Below are positions 14,970-27,240 of a stretch of DNA of 64,000 nucleotides, piece after piece. The stretch comes from Mycteria americana (taxonomy: Eukaryota; Chordata; Aves; Ciconiiformes; Ciconiidae). Within the stretch, counting starts at the first letter, position 1. Every line of letters starts with the position of its first letter. The translations under genes and the position numbers were made by a program. The notes below the pieces were generated by a model. That model was not told where the DNA came from and ran no database searches. It saw nothing but the letters and a program-made list of their open reading frames with translations. The stretch is taken from the NCBI RefSeq assembly GCF_035582795.1, contig NC_134365.1, positions 135,249,077-135,313,076 of the forward strand, in the 5' to 3' direction.

Positions 14970-15532
14970 TGTAGTGGTTTAACCCCAGCTGGCAACTAAG
15001 CCCCACACAGCCGCTTGCTCACTCCTCCCCCGGTGGGATGGGGGAGAGAATCAGAAGAGTAAAAGTGAGAAAACTCTTGTGGGTTGAGATAAAGACAGTT
15101 TAATAGGTAAAGCAAAAGCTGTGCATGCAAGCAAAGCAAAGCAAGGAATTCATTCACTACTTCCCATGGGCAGGCAGGTGTTCAGCCATCTCCAGGAAAG
15201 CAGGGCTCCATCACGTGTAATGGTTACCTGGGAAGACAAACGCCATCACTCCGAACTTCCCCCCTTTCCTTCTTCTTCCACAGCTTTTTAGGCTGAGCAT
15301 GACTCCATATGGTATGGAACAGCCCTTTGGCCAGTTTGGATCAACTGTCCCAGCTTCTTGTTCACCTGGCAGAGCATGGGAAGCTGAAAAGTTCTTGACC
15401 AGTGTAAGCACTGCTCAGCAACAGCTAAAACATCAGTGTGTTATCAACATTATTCCAATGCTAAATCCAAAACACAGCACTATACCAGCTACTAGGAAGA
15501 AAATCAACTCTATTCCAGTTGAAACCAGGACA
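14970..15532 (-). mobile_element. Solo LTR of an avian endogenous retrovirus (family 1, copy A)
   Basis: Read on the minus strand this 563-bp block starts TGTCCTGG and ends CCACTACA, so it has the TG...CA ends of a retroviral LTR. It aligns along its whole length with the block at 30028-30605 by eye. The copies share the near-terminal GGGGTTAAACCAC, a central GATGGAGCCCTGCTTTCCTG and an ATTAAA polyadenylation signal. Copy A lacks about 15 bp found in copy B. The flanks are GTAAC (14965-14969) and GCAAC (15533-15537), a plausible 5-bp target-site duplication with one change. No gag, pol or env sequence is attached, so it is a solo LTR left by recombination. The frame over 15299-15592 is incidental. 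Confidence 0.9.
15099..15104 (-). promoter_or_regulatory. LTR polyadenylation signal ATTAAA (copy A)
   Basis: On the minus strand this reads ATTAAA, at the same place as in copy B, about 130 bp before the LTR 3' end. It probably marks the R-region polyadenylation signal of the old element. Present activity is unknown. Confidence 0.6.
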
Positions 15533-18500
15533 GCAACTCATACACAAGGCCAGCTATTTTGCAAGTGGATTGTGATGACTGATGTCCATTAGGAAAAAAT
15601 ATTTCTTTTTTACACAAATGACCTAATCACAGACAAAATAAGCATTTAAAAATAGGATAAAGCACATTGTTTTCAACAATGTCAAAGGGTGGAGCACACA
15701 GGACCCATGATTCTCCTTCTTACTTCAAAATTCGGGACTATGTAAGGTTTATTCAGGTCTTCTGAAAAAAAGCTGTGACCTGATTAGATAAAATGTCTTT
15801 TTTGTAAAACTACAAGATATTTGAAAGACAGTCCTCTCATTTTTGCAACACAAATAACCTCACTCACTTCCCTATCCAGTATTGTTAAAATGAAATTTAC
15901 ACTTGCCTAAATCATTTAAGATGTCATAAGAAGGTGAAACTGACTATGTCCAAGTGCTTCTATAAGAGTCAGACCATTTTTATGTAAATATATCCCCACT
16001 TATATTAAAAATAAAACTGTGCTTCTCTAAATCATGACATTTAAACTCTGACACTGAAAACTAATTGGAGAAAACATTTGCTTTTCAAAGATGGACTTTG
16101 AAGCTGAAATATTCTTTGAAATTCATCAAATGTAAAACAAGGGTAAAAATTACTTATCATAGATTCCTAACATTTTAATCTGAAAATACACAGAGCTACA
16201 TCACTTATGTAAATTTTTTTGACTAGTATAAATCTAAAAGTTAATACTGGAATTGAATGAAATACAATTAGGTTTGAAAAGGAACATCAAATTAATAAAC
16301 TTGATCATAGTTTTAGTCTGTAACATGGAGAAGACAACTGATCCAGCACTAATAAATATAGAAAGCTGGAACAATATTAACTCTTGCCATTAGACTCCAT
16401 CACTTCACCTATCCCACTAGAAGTCCACTGTCATCATTCCATCTAACACAACACCTCCTGGGCTTCCTAGTTCAGAAAAGAAAAACAATTTCAGCTTCAC
16501 TTTTGAAACTTCATTTAAAAGGCTATAGACTATTGGGAGGGCAGTTCAGAACTCAGGATATTATACAAACTGTCGTTCCAGCAGAGGCATTCTTTTTAGA
16601 AAAAAAATTGCCGTTAAGTCAGTCACTCTCCCTTCTCTAGCCTTCTATTGCATACTCAAGTGGGTTTTTAGGACTTCTTCTGCCTGTGGCAAACAAAATT
16701 TTACTACTTGAAGTTACTACAGGACACTACTCTGCCAGTCCCAAATGCTGAACTGCAGGGGTCTGAGGACGAGCCAGGCACGTTTGTCATTCAAGCAACT
16801 GAGTACATTCTCTGTAGTTACCTATTTTATTTACATTGCCCAACCTAAATATCAAGTCAGATCTATCAAAAATCAGAGCAATTACCTAGCTAATGCTTAA
16901 AAAAATTATTCTAGTAGAACATGAGAACATTAATATGTCCCAGGGCTTGTGTTAGATGAGAGACTGATGAAACCAATGGTCACTATTAAGCAAGACCTCC
17001 AGTGACCTGCATTGCTGCTAAGTACCACTGTCACAAATGGAAGAATACAGGACAGTCTAGGTGGAACTTAGAGTATGGGACTTTATATTTTAAAGACTAA
17101 AAACATGGAGCAAATCAGTCCTATGGTCATGGCACCTTATAGCCTCTGTCCCATGAGAAAAATGTTGTACATCCAGTTTGCAAAGAATATAAAAAGCATG
17201 ATGTAGCAGTTCTCACAGATCCTAACTTAAGTCTACAACCCTTCCTTTCCCCTTAACTGCTATATAGTGTGGAAGGACATCTGTAAGACCCCTTCTGATG
17301 CAAACAGGCTGTGGCTACATTAGCATTTTAATTCAGAGAAGTGCTGAGCTGTTAAAGCAAAAGCCATCATCCCCACTTTTTGTGCACTGATGCAAATTTC
17401 AAAGTGGCTTGGTGTGTGCAGCCTAGGTACCTGTGGAGGAAATTAAACCAGATTATTTGCTCCATGTGCACGTCATGAACAATTTCCCCTTAGTTAGGAC
17501 ACACAAATCTTAACCTACCACTCTTTGGATCACCACCACAAAATCCTCAAGCATTTACTGAGGCCACATGCCTTAACAGAAAGTTTTCAAAACACCAGGA
17601 GTTGTATTCTGAAATACAGATACGCTTGTCATGCTATATAAACAGGCAATGACATCTGTACCCTTGTATTTACTGTCAGCCACCAGCCACCAGGTCTTGC
17701 TTCCTTCTGTACTCATCTACCCTACGCTTCTCCTGCTTTGACAGCCTTTTCATTTCTTACCTGCTGTACTTTTTTTTCCTATTCCTAATTCAAAGCCCTT
17801 GTTTCTTCTAACAACCTCTTTTACTCCCCTCCCTTTTCCACTTCTGTCTTTCCTCATGGCAGAACCAACCTTTCCAGTGCACGAGACCCACTGTAGTTCT
17901 GCATGGGGTGCACATGAAATGACGCTGCCCATCAGCCTGGAGCACAAGAGGCCCAAGAGCTCCTATAGCAGCAGCTAAAGCCAGTGAAATAACAGGAGGT
18001 TGCCACCTCATGGTTGCCACCAGGGATGAGAGGTCTATTATCAGTACCGTATCGAATTCCAAAAGAAGGGAGTCATCTTCCTGAAAACCTGTGACAACGA
18101 TTGCACCCTGGGACAGCCCATATCATCCTAGTACAGAGGTCTTGAAGAGATACCTGTCCGTGACTGCTTGAAAGTCCAGACTCTATACTGGGAGCCTTGC
18201 AGAAGACTTCGTATTTGAGGAATTAGTGATCCTGAACAGGCCATGTCTGCTCTACTGGGCCTTGTTCTTAGGGCTTGAGAAGCCCTTATGTTAGTAATGC
18301 AACCTGAAACTTACAATATCTTTGGGAAAGGTAAACTGTATGTGCGTCAAGGGGTGGAATGTAGTGATCCTGACTGGGAGACCACTGTACACCAAGGAGT
18401 CAGTGATCCACATAACAGCTAACCTGAGTGGGGACAAGCCCGTGCTGTGCTGAGCTATGCTGCATGTCCAGCCTGGCCTTCAGGCTGTGCTGTTGTGACC

Positions 18501-18772
18501 TGCACCACTCTAGCTGGGACCATCCGTCAAACAGAACAGGCAGAGCACAGCCTGGAGCAGACTCACCACAAACACGTTTAGCCTTTAAATGGGGGGCAGG
18601 CAGGGAGAAAGCCTGGCTGCTGAAAGCTTTGAGAGCAGGAAAGGGAAGGCAAACTCTGGGACTCAATTCAGAGCAGGGGGCATGGGCCATGAGGCTGAAA
18701 GGGCATGGTCACTCTGAGCAGTGCTTATACTTTTGGCTGAAACACAAGACAGATGGATGATTTCTCCTAAGT
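15533..18772. other. Unique sequence, becoming GC-richer to the right; no gene identified
   Basis: 15.5-17.7 kb is plain AT-rich DNA with nothing recognisable. From about 17.75 to 18.77 kb the GC content rises and overlapping frames of 60-110 codons appear on both strands. None resembles a known protein. This part could be an old, unidentified repeat next to the CR1 insertion, but I cannot show it. Confidence 0.5.
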
Positions 18773-18840
18773 GGAGTACACAACAACCCCATGGGAGTAC
18801 ACAACAACCCCATGGAGTTGGAGTACACAACAACCCCATG
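18773..18840 (+). repeat. Three copies of a 21-bp repeat at the CR1 5' junction
   Basis: GGAGTACACAACAACCCCATG occurs at 18773-18793, 18794-18814 and 18820-18840. The first two are directly tandem and the third follows a 5-bp spacer. Its last 14 bases (ACAACAACCCCATG) occur a fourth time at 18861-18874, as the first part of the CR1 body. The array therefore repeats the 5' end of the truncated CR1 plus a few extra bases. Likely causes are slippage or template switching when the reverse transcript was joined at its 5' end, or later tandem duplication. Confidence 0.85.
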
Positions 18841-18857
18841 TGTTGTGGCCCCATTGA

Positions 18858-19516
18858 GCCACAACAACCCCATGCAACGCTACAGGCTTGGGGAAGAGTG
18901 GCTGGAAAGCTGCCCAGCGGAAAAGGACCTGGGGGTGTTGGTTGACAGCCAGCTGAATATGAGCCATCAGTGTGCCCAGGTGGCCAAGAAGGCCAATGGC
19001 ATCCTGGCTTGTATCAGGAATCGTGTGGCCAGCAGGAGTAGGGAAGTGATCGTGCCCCTGTACTCAGCACTGGTGAGGCCGCACCTCGAATACTGTGTTC
19101 AGTGTTGGGCCCCCCACTACAAGAGAGACATTGAGGTGCTGGAGCGTGTGCAGAGAAGGGCAACGAAGCTGGTGAAGGGTCTGGAGCAGAAGTCTTCTGA
19201 GGAGTGGCTGAGGGAACTGGGGTTGTTTAGCCTGGAGAAAAGGAGGCTGAGGGGAGACCTTATTGCTCTCTACAACTACCTGAAAGGAGGCTGTAGCCAG
19301 GTGGGGGTCGGTCTCTTCTCCCATGTAACAAGTGACAGGATGAGAGGAAATGGCCTCAAGTTGCGCCAGGGGAGGTTTAGACTGGATATTGGGAAATTTT
19401 ACTTCACTGAAAGGGTTATCAAGCACTGGAACAGGCTGCCCAGGGAAGTGGTGGAGTCGCCATCCCTGGAGGTATTTAAAAGACGTTTGGATGAGGTGCT
19501 TAGGGACATGGTGTAG
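18858..19516 (+). pseudogene. CR1 ORF2 C-terminal fragment
   Basis: The frame is open from the truncation point to the natural stop and ends in [10 protein letters not shown], like the other young copies here. It covers only the region after the reverse-transcriptase core: the stretch from [15 protein letters not shown] through [20 protein letters not shown] and [19 protein letters not shown]. The catalytic FADD motif is not included, so the product could not be an active polymerase. An in-frame ATG at 18791 lies in the junction repeat and adds about 22 residues that are not CR1. Confidence 0.9.
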
Positions 19517-19609
19517 TGGTGGTCTTGGTAGTGTTAGGTTTACGGTTGGACTCGATGATCTTAAAGGTCTTTTCCAACCTGTCCAATTCTGTGATTCTGT
19601 GATTCTGTG
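18858..19609 (+). mobile_element. 5'-truncated CR1 LINE, 3' part only
   Basis: This 0.75-kb copy covers the C-terminal part of CR1 ORF2 and the short 3' UTR. It ends in three exact ATTCTGTG octamers at 19586-19609, the diagnostic CR1 3' end. By eye it matches 41155-41908 at above 90% identity. The 5' end lies in the repeat array at 18773-18874. CR1 normally inserts truncated and without a clear target-site duplication, and none is seen here. The open frame and low divergence suggest a fairly young insertion. Confidence 0.95.
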
Positions 19610-22600
19610 AGATGGGAAGTTTTCAACTCTCAGCGGAGAGTGGAAGAATGGGGTGAAAGGCTACCTTTCTTTCCTGTAAAACTTCATCAGCCAGCCTCAC
19701 TAAAAAGATATGGTCAATCACTACTCATCTTTTACTAGCTGTGTGCTGAAACCATCCTGAAGGACTGAATCTATAAGCACTAGTTCTGAAGAAAGCATAA
19801 TACACTATATCAGCAGAAAGCATGTGGGATGGTTGCTTTTCCTACAATGACTGGATTTTTTGGTAATGTAATTGCAGTGTGAAAACCAAACAGCAAATAC
19901 AATTGTAATAAAGGAGAGAGAACTTTCTACCCACACATCAGATTTGGGAGGACCCAAAACAATGCTTCCTGCAGGTTCTGCCCTTCTTCTGTAGGGGTCC
20001 CCTTACTTCTGCACAGCTCTGGAGCAAGACAAGCACATAAATACCATGAAGACTACAATGGTTCTGGCTCCCCTTGTTCTGTTCTCTTCTCCAACATGAA
20101 CCCCCAAGTTGTACCTCTGAGTTGTATCCAAGACTTCACTGCAGTTCCTCTGCTGCTTTTGGGTCTGAGGAGCCTTGCTCCCATTCTCTGCCTCGAACTC
20201 CCCTGACAAGTCTGGCAGTCTGACAGTCATGCAATATATTATCTAAATTATCATGTGGGGATTGCTGTGTTTCACTTCTGAACTTCTAGGATTCAGCCTA
20301 GGTCAGGCTTACACTCTTTCTACAATATCTCTAAAAGCTTAGCCACGCACTTTCAAAAATATTCAATCTGAGATTCTTACTTAATCATATGAATCTGGGA
20401 GGTGAGGAGCTGTAGAAAATATACCAAGATGTTCACAGCAAGAGCTGATAACACCAGACAGGTCGTATTGTAAAAGGCAACACAGATCCAAGATAAGTGA
20501 TGTGGATAAGTCTTACTTGAAAAGCATTGCTTTCCCTAGCAGGAAACTCCCCATGCAGTGAACTTTTCTAGGGAAACTCCATCTGCATATACAAAATGAA
20601 CAGATGAAACTCTGAAGTTTAGTGTCCCAACCCTTTAACCTTGCACAGTGTTCTCAGAGAGAACAGCCAGGTACCATGTGCAATCCACCCATCAGAAGTT
20701 GCTACCTGTTAACTTCAGATAAGTCATTAAGTGGCATCAGGTGATAGAAAACCTACATTTTCCGAAGAGCCTAAGAGAACTAAAGACTTAGCTCCCCTCA
20801 AATTTTAGTAGCATCAGTGCACATTCCACCAGCGCACGCAGCCTCTTTGTAGAACCCCACTGCAGAAATTATATCTTTAATACAGGTGCAAAATAGTTTG
20901 AGTCTGTTTCTGAAAATCGGAGAGGCTGAAAAAGGTCTTTAATCAGAAGTAAATCTATCAAAATTCACAGACATCTGTTTGCAAGCATCATTTAGCCTTC
21001 TGCATTTTCACCAAAGAGGTAATATTATTCATTCTCCAGCCTGAAACCTAGAATATTCCATGTTGCACATACCACAGTTGTTAAGGCTAAATTTTAACTG
21101 GTCATTAGAAATGAGACCCTTTCTAGGCAACTTCAACATACTTGCTGGAGTCTATTATATAAATGAATGGAACAAAAGTGATCTAACCATCAGCATATCA
21201 GTGAATCCAAATCACCAGGAGACTTGAGCAAGTTTGGAAAGTTCCTGGATTGGCTGTAGATAACAGAGAATAAGGCAAAGAATAAACTCATCAAGACTGA
21301 GGTTTCTGAATCAGGAGTCAAGGTACTTTCTCCTCCATCTTGTAATTTTATCAATAACCATAAAACATCATTTTAAATGGGGATTTCAGCACTCCAGAGC
21401 TCAGTTGTAAATTAGTTTTAATTATTTTGTTTCCAAGCTTTAAAGCTTTTCTTTCCATGAGCTGTTAGTGTCTTGCGCTAAATAAATAAAAAGAAAATAT
21501 ACTCTGAACAATGTCTTAAGAAATGGTTTATTCCTTGCAAAATAAACCCCACTCCTCTTCAAGATACAACTTCCAATAAATTAAGACTTCTATAAATTCT
21601 GTGCAACTGATTTTCAAAGACAGGACAAAAACTGATGGCCTATACTAATTTAGAGGACCATATTGAATGTTTCCCTATTAATATGAAGGGATCTGATCAG
21701 GCTCATAAATATACACCAATTTGTAGCAATGCTTACTGTAAGATGAGTAGATCAGAGCTATGCCTAAAGAAATATCCAGAAGAAGTTGGTACATTGCATT
21801 AGCTGTAGTCTGTAATTTATTATTATGCCCTTTTTAGTTACTTCCTTACCAGTTATGAACTCTTTTCCGTATCATTTGACAATCTGGATGGGAAATAATA
21901 TGCCTGACTAGTTTTGCTTTACATTTATCACAGAAAAATCTAGTATCTAGAAAATTCTCAGCTTGAGAAGCTATTGTAGTTTTTAAAGCTTTGCATACAT
22001 TTAGTCACATTTAAATATGGACCATCCAAACCTTTAATTAAAAATGTGCCTGAAGTAAGGTGTATGGATTTACTTAGGTGCAGGCTGTACATTATTAAGC
22101 AATAAGCAAGAGGATAATGAAATGGCCCAGTAGGTTCTCTCCCACTTGGAGACAGGAGAAAACCATAAAATGTTTCTATTCCTTTTCTGCTGACTACTTT
22201 AGTTTACTATTCAGATAGGATTAACTAATGCGGTAGTTTTTGTTCTAGTTATGGCACACAGAAAAGCTCTGATTTTATGTAAAATTAGCTTTCTTAGTAA
22301 TAGAAAATTTAAGATAAAAGCAGCCTATGTGTGAAGAATTAGTGACAGCCACTATGCAGCCAGTAGCTACTACTTTGAAGCTCTCTGGTGGGAATTTCTT
22401 ATAAATATGCCAGACTTTAAACAATTCCTTATCTATTCAAAGTCTCATTTTAAGTTTCATTCCTTATTAAAGCCAGGCAGTGCACAATCTTCATGCAGAT
22501 ATACAAGTAGGAGCAAAATCTTGGTGCAAATCTGAGAAAAGAACCTGATACGTGACACATGAAGCAGTGGGAGAACTCGGCACTGATTTGAATTGCTCTG

Positions 22601-23576
22601 ATAACCCTCAAAGCTTTCTGTACATGCAACACCAAAACAAATACTTCAGCTCATACCTCTCCTAGTCTCTGTCAACTCATTCTCCTCCACCAACATCATT
22701 CTCAGATAGTATTAGTATCAAGAAAGACAAGCAGAATTGCCAGTCTACCATTGGAGGCTCCATGGTGTCTCCTGCATCTTTGCCTCCTTTGAGGAATATA
22801 AAATAAGACAAAGGGAGGTCTGAGAATGGGCCATGGCTTTGCTTGCCTATCCCTGCAGATAAAACAGTCTGTATGCCCCTGGGGTCAAGAAGGAACATGA
22901 CTTCCAGAGTTACCTGTTGATTCCTCCCACGCAAAGCAGCTCTTCAGCCTTTTTTGTGCTCCTATCACACAATATAGCTCTGACCATCCATAGGAAATTA
23001 TCTCTTTGGCACCCACCCTCCAGATACTTTGACTTATTAGGCCATCATCTCCTCCATCTTAACAACATCTTTTCCCAATATAGAAAATTGTCTTTTGATC
23101 ATCACCAAGGATGACTGGCTATGAAGGTGCTGTTAATGAATTCTTACTGAGCAGACACATCGATTATTTATTACCAAAACTGATGTGGACTCTACAGCAG
23201 GAACTGACCTGTTGTATTCATCTCTGATTCCTGGAAATGCAAAAGAAAATTCCTTTACTCTTCCTCTTATCTGTTGTTTTTTTGCAGTGGGTATTTTTTT
23301 TCTATTTGTTTGCTTGGTTTTTGGCTGGTTTTATTGTGTTCTTAATTTAAAAACTGTTATTGGTTCAATTACAGCATGAACACTAATAGATTTGTTTTTG
23401 CAGTACACTGCTTTTTGCACACAAACTAAGCACAGCAGTTGTATAATGGCATGTTACACATACACAACAGTTAAAGTATGTCGCTTTTGTTATATCTTGC
23501 TATCTGGCAGGAATTCTTACTGGTATTTTCCTATAGACTGTGGACAGTATCAATATGGATGGAATAAGAGCTAAGG
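19610..23576. other. AT-rich unique sequence, no gene seen
   Basis: No exon, RNA gene or recognisable repeat is visible between the CR1 at 18858-19609 and the LTR that begins near 23577. Frames stay below 90 codons on both strands. Confidence 0.6.
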
Positions 23577-24141
23577 TATATTGGGTTTATGTGGCAAGGT
23601 TTTGGTAGCGGGGGGGTTGAAGGGCTGGCTTCTGTGAGAAGACACCAGAAGCTTGCCCCCATGTCGAAGAGAGCCAGTTTCAGCTGGCTCCAAGACAGAC
23701 CTGCTGCTGGCCAAAGCTGAGCCCATCAGTGACATTGGTGGTGCCTCTGTGGTAACATAGTTAAGAAAGGGTAAAACAGCTGCGCAACAGCAGCTGGGAG
23801 AGAGGAGTGAGAATATGTGAGAGGAACAGCCCTGCAGAAACCACGGTTAGTGAAGAAGGAAGGGAGGAGGTGCTCCAGGTGCCAGAGCAGAGATTCCCCT
23901 GCAGCCCCTGGAGAAGACCATGGTGAAGCAGGTTGTCCCCCTGCAGCCCATGGAGGACCACGGTGGAGTAGATATCCACCCTGTGGAGGACCCCACACCA
24001 GAGCAGGTGGATGTGCCCTGAAGGAAGCTGTGACCCATGGAGAGCTCTTGCCAGAGCAGGCTCCTGGCAGGAACTGTGGCCCAGGGAGAGAAGCACTCAG
24101 GAGCAGGTTTTCAGGACCTGTGACCCTGCGGGCAAGCCACG

Positions 24142-24290
24142 CTGGAGCAGTCCGTTCCTGAAGGACTGCAACCCGTGGAAAGGACCCACACTGGAGCAGT
24201 TCTTGAAGAACTGCAGACTATGGGAAGGACCCATGCTGGAGAAGTTCATGAAGGACTGTATCCCACGGATGGGACCCCACACTGGAGCAG
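24142..24290 (+). repeat. Degenerate minisatellite inside the long LTR
   Basis: Units starting CTGGAG begin at 24142, 24191, 24236 and 24282, giving lengths of 49, 45 and 46 bp and a partial fourth. Each has the pattern CTGGAG(C/A)AGT, then TGAAG(G/A)ACTG, then GGACCC. Weaker, more diverged relatives extend upstream to about 23890. Copy number in such LTR arrays is likely to vary between loci. Confidence 0.8.
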
Positions 24291-24496
24291 GGGAAGAGCA
24301 TGAAGAGGAAGGAGCAACAGAGACAAAGCGTTATGAACTGACCACAACCCCCATTCCTCATCTCCCTGAGCTTCTCAGGGGGGAGGGGGTAGAGAAGTCG
24401 GGAGTAAAGTTGAGCCTGGGAAGAAGGGGCAGGTGGGGGGAAGGTGTTTTTAGATTTGTTCTTATCTCTCATTATCCTACTCTGTTATTAATTGGC

Positions 24497-24502
24497 AATA
24501 AA
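24497..24502 (+). promoter_or_regulatory. LTR polyadenylation signal AATAAA
   Basis: A canonical AATAAA lies in an AT-rich patch within the 3' quarter of the long LTR, followed by about 180 bp of presumed U5. The position fits a retroviral R-region signal. Activity is not shown. Confidence 0.6.
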
Positions 24503-24684
24503 TTAAATTAATTACCCAAAGTCGAGTCTGTTTTGCCCATCATGGTAACTGTTGAATGATCTCCCTGTCCTTATCTAGACCCATGAGCTTTTTGTTGTAT
24601 TTTCTGCCCCTGCCCTATTGAGGAAGGGGAGTAATAGAGCAGCTTGGTGGTCACCTGGCAGCCAGTCAAGGCCAAACCGCCACA

Positions 24685-27059
24685 TGAGGTTAACCACAAG
24701 AATAAAAAATGGCATTTTCTACAGTGTTCCTATGTTCTGGGTTGCTCAGGTAGGTGCCTAGCACAGACATACGATTGAATGCCAGATATACAGGATAACA
24801 GCTGGAGCTGGTCAATGGCTCTTTGAGGGTGAACTTCTCCTCAACCAGTTGCTCTGTTCTTCAGGTCAGATGAAGAGAACCGTAGGTATGATATGTGTAT
24901 CTTATTGTTAAGTAGCATGAAGAAAAGGGAAATCTTTGTGTTCAGCTCTACCTGCAGCAGTTCAAGAAAATTTCAACCAGTTCACAAAAAAATAAACGAA
25001 ATGCAGCACGAAGCTTTTCTTTTTCCAAAAACAAAGATACTGGGCATGAAATCGCCGATAATCTCCCACTCCCATTCACATGCACTCCAAGTTAAGAGTA
25101 TTTTTTTTTCCTCTGGATGACATTTTAAGGACAAGCTGCCAAGCCCATCTGTCCCCTCATTTGCAGTTAATTCTTGTTTGCATGAGCTTTCCACATGCTG
25201 TTTCATTTTCTGGTAGAGAACAGTTCGTTTTCTTTCTGCAATGGGTTTCCTTTCTGAGAATATGCTGCCCTCCCACCACCTGGGGAGCTGCAACCTTCAA
25301 GGAAAATTATGGGTGATCAGTATTTCTGAAAAATAACCAAAAAGAATACTCAATACACTCAAACACTCAACAACTTGAAAAGTCATGCCTAGCATGCCCA
25401 TTCAACTGGGCATCTTGAAATAGAAGCACCCAAAGTCAGAGGGCAGTTTTGTCCTGTGATCTTCCCTGACATTATTACTGGAGTTTTGTCAACTGCCTAA
25501 TGAATTCCACCACCACATTTGCAAAAAACACCTCCGCTACACGTGATCTGAAAACAATGCCTCAATCCCTAAATAGTTATGTAACAGGTATGGCCACTCA
25601 GATAGTTCTGATGACACTACCAACCACAAGAGGTGGAGACCTCAGCCCTCCAAATACTGTCTTCAGGCACGCTGCTGCACAATTGCAGCTTTAATAACTT
25701 TGTTTTTAAAATCTTCTACCATAACAAAATTGAGATTTTTTTTTAACTGCACAAAAATAAAAAAAAATGCACACTAATTTTGCCTTTCCACTATCAGAAG
25801 AGCTGAACCATAGCTTTTTAAGGAAACCAAAGGAGCAAAAAAACAGACGTTATCATATTAGAAAGCCACTCTAACTCCAATAGAGGAAAATTAATCACTC
25901 TCTCTTAGAAATAGCAACAGCTGAAAAACGTCCTTTAGAATAACAACTACAATTAATCTTTGTCATCAGATTTTGTAATATTCCTCATTGTCTTCAGTGC
26001 ACTGGAATATGCTGCTGTCTTCTTAGGACATGAAATATCATCTAATCATTATAGATTACTAGATTCTCACAATGCATTTCCTTTGATCAGATCTATTAAT
26101 AATCTATTCTGTATGTGGGACAACTCATTGACAGAATTTCAAGAAATAATTCAGATTTATTATTTTCTGTCCCCCTCCTTCTCTTCTTTTATGATTTTTC
26201 TTTTCATTCTTTTTTGTTCCATTTATCTATTGGTATGATACAATAAAAGACAAAGTAGAGTTTTATTATACGAAGGTTGTGTACGTCAAGTTTCAACCCA
26301 GAAGGAATTCCTATAGGCAAACTGTCTGCATAGTCAAGCTTGTAATTTCCAGCATGCTTACAGTAGGGTTTTTCGAGGGAGAGAAGGGTGTCTGAATAAC
26401 AAGAATATTTATTGAAATAAAAGGGAATTGGGTTTGGAAAGTAATAAATTGCACTACATAAATTTCACCATAGTAGAATCTGCAGATACTTCGCTTTCAT
26501 GAGCTAACATTGACTAATGCACTTGTGGATTAGAGTGTAATTTTATCCATTATCAGATACATTTCTACTTTACTAATTACAAAAGAACACAGAGTACTCT
26601 ATCCACTTAATGGCATGCTTTGTATAGCACACTAGAGATATGTCTTTACAACCTGTGCGTTTGTGTCTGTCTTATAGAGTACCCAACGCACTTTGTCCAT
26701 CTTCAACGTAATAGTTTCTTGGCAGAATCTTCCACACTTCTCCTTCTCTGTCTCCTTCTCATCCAGCATTTCGCAGTTAGTGATACTGTTTCCTTCTTGG
26801 TATACACAAAAGGAGAAATTGCATTGGCTGTTGCTAAGGGTTTGCTTGATACTCTGAAAGTTAGGTTATTATCTGTGAGACTAAGATGAGACGTTTGCCT
26901 TTTGGGAAACAGATACTTTCAAGTTTGCAGCCTTCAGACTTTTACACTAAGCACCATAAAACCTGAAATAAATTTCATTTTCTTAACTAACTAGAAACTA
27001 TTTTCCTTTGTCTTCTTAAAAGATGCAAATGACAGCTGCTTTCCCATATCCTAACCACC
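24685..27059. other. AT-rich unique sequence, no gene seen
   Basis: Nothing is recognisable between the LTR and the old CR1 remnant. T-rich and A-rich runs near 25730-25770 are simple low-complexity DNA. Frames are below 110 codons and have no motif I know. Confidence 0.6.
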
Positions 27060-27240
27060 GAACACATAAAGAGAACTAAGAGGCTTAAATTACATCAAAT
27101 GAGATTTAGGTTAGACCTACAGAAGAAAGCTTTTTTGATTCTACAAATAGTGAAACACTGGAAGATTCCACTGAGAGAAAATGAAGTTGTTGCCATTAGG
27201 TGGTAACAAGCAGCTTTAATGGAAGATTTTCAGGGAGAGG
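27060..27240 (+). mobile_element. Old, diverged CR1 remnant (ORF2 C-terminus)
   Basis: Read in frame from 27078 the translation gives RLKLHQMRFRLDLQKKAF and then QIVKHWKIPLRENEVVA. This parallels the young copies here, which read [18 protein letters not shown] and then [15 protein letters not shown]. Order and spacing are kept but many residues differ, so it is an old CR1 copy of another lineage. No octamer tail is attached at the right end. Boundaries are approximate. Confidence 0.75.

Larger units (their letters stand above)
23577..24684 (+). mobile_element. Long solo LTR of a second avian endogenous-retrovirus family
   Basis: About 1.1 kb begins TATATTGGGTTTATGTGGC and ends CCAAACCGCCACA. 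I recall the avian family as starting TGTATTGGG, so the first G may have become A. The flanks TAAGG (23572-23576) and TGAGG (24685-24689) match at four of five bases, fitting a 5-bp target-site duplication. The block is purine- and GC-rich, has an internal degenerate minisatellite (24142-24290), and carries AATAAA at 24497-24502 about 180 bp before the 3' end, as expected for an LTR. No gag, pol or env is present. Frames of 60-166 codons inside it are by-products of repeat composition. Family naming and the exact left end are uncertain; that it is an LTR is likely. Confidence 0.8.

Noticed and set aside
24011..24511. 166-codon plus-strand frame
   Set aside because: It lies wholly inside the long LTR and crosses its minisatellite. 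The repeated peptide words come from the DNA repeat, not from a protein.
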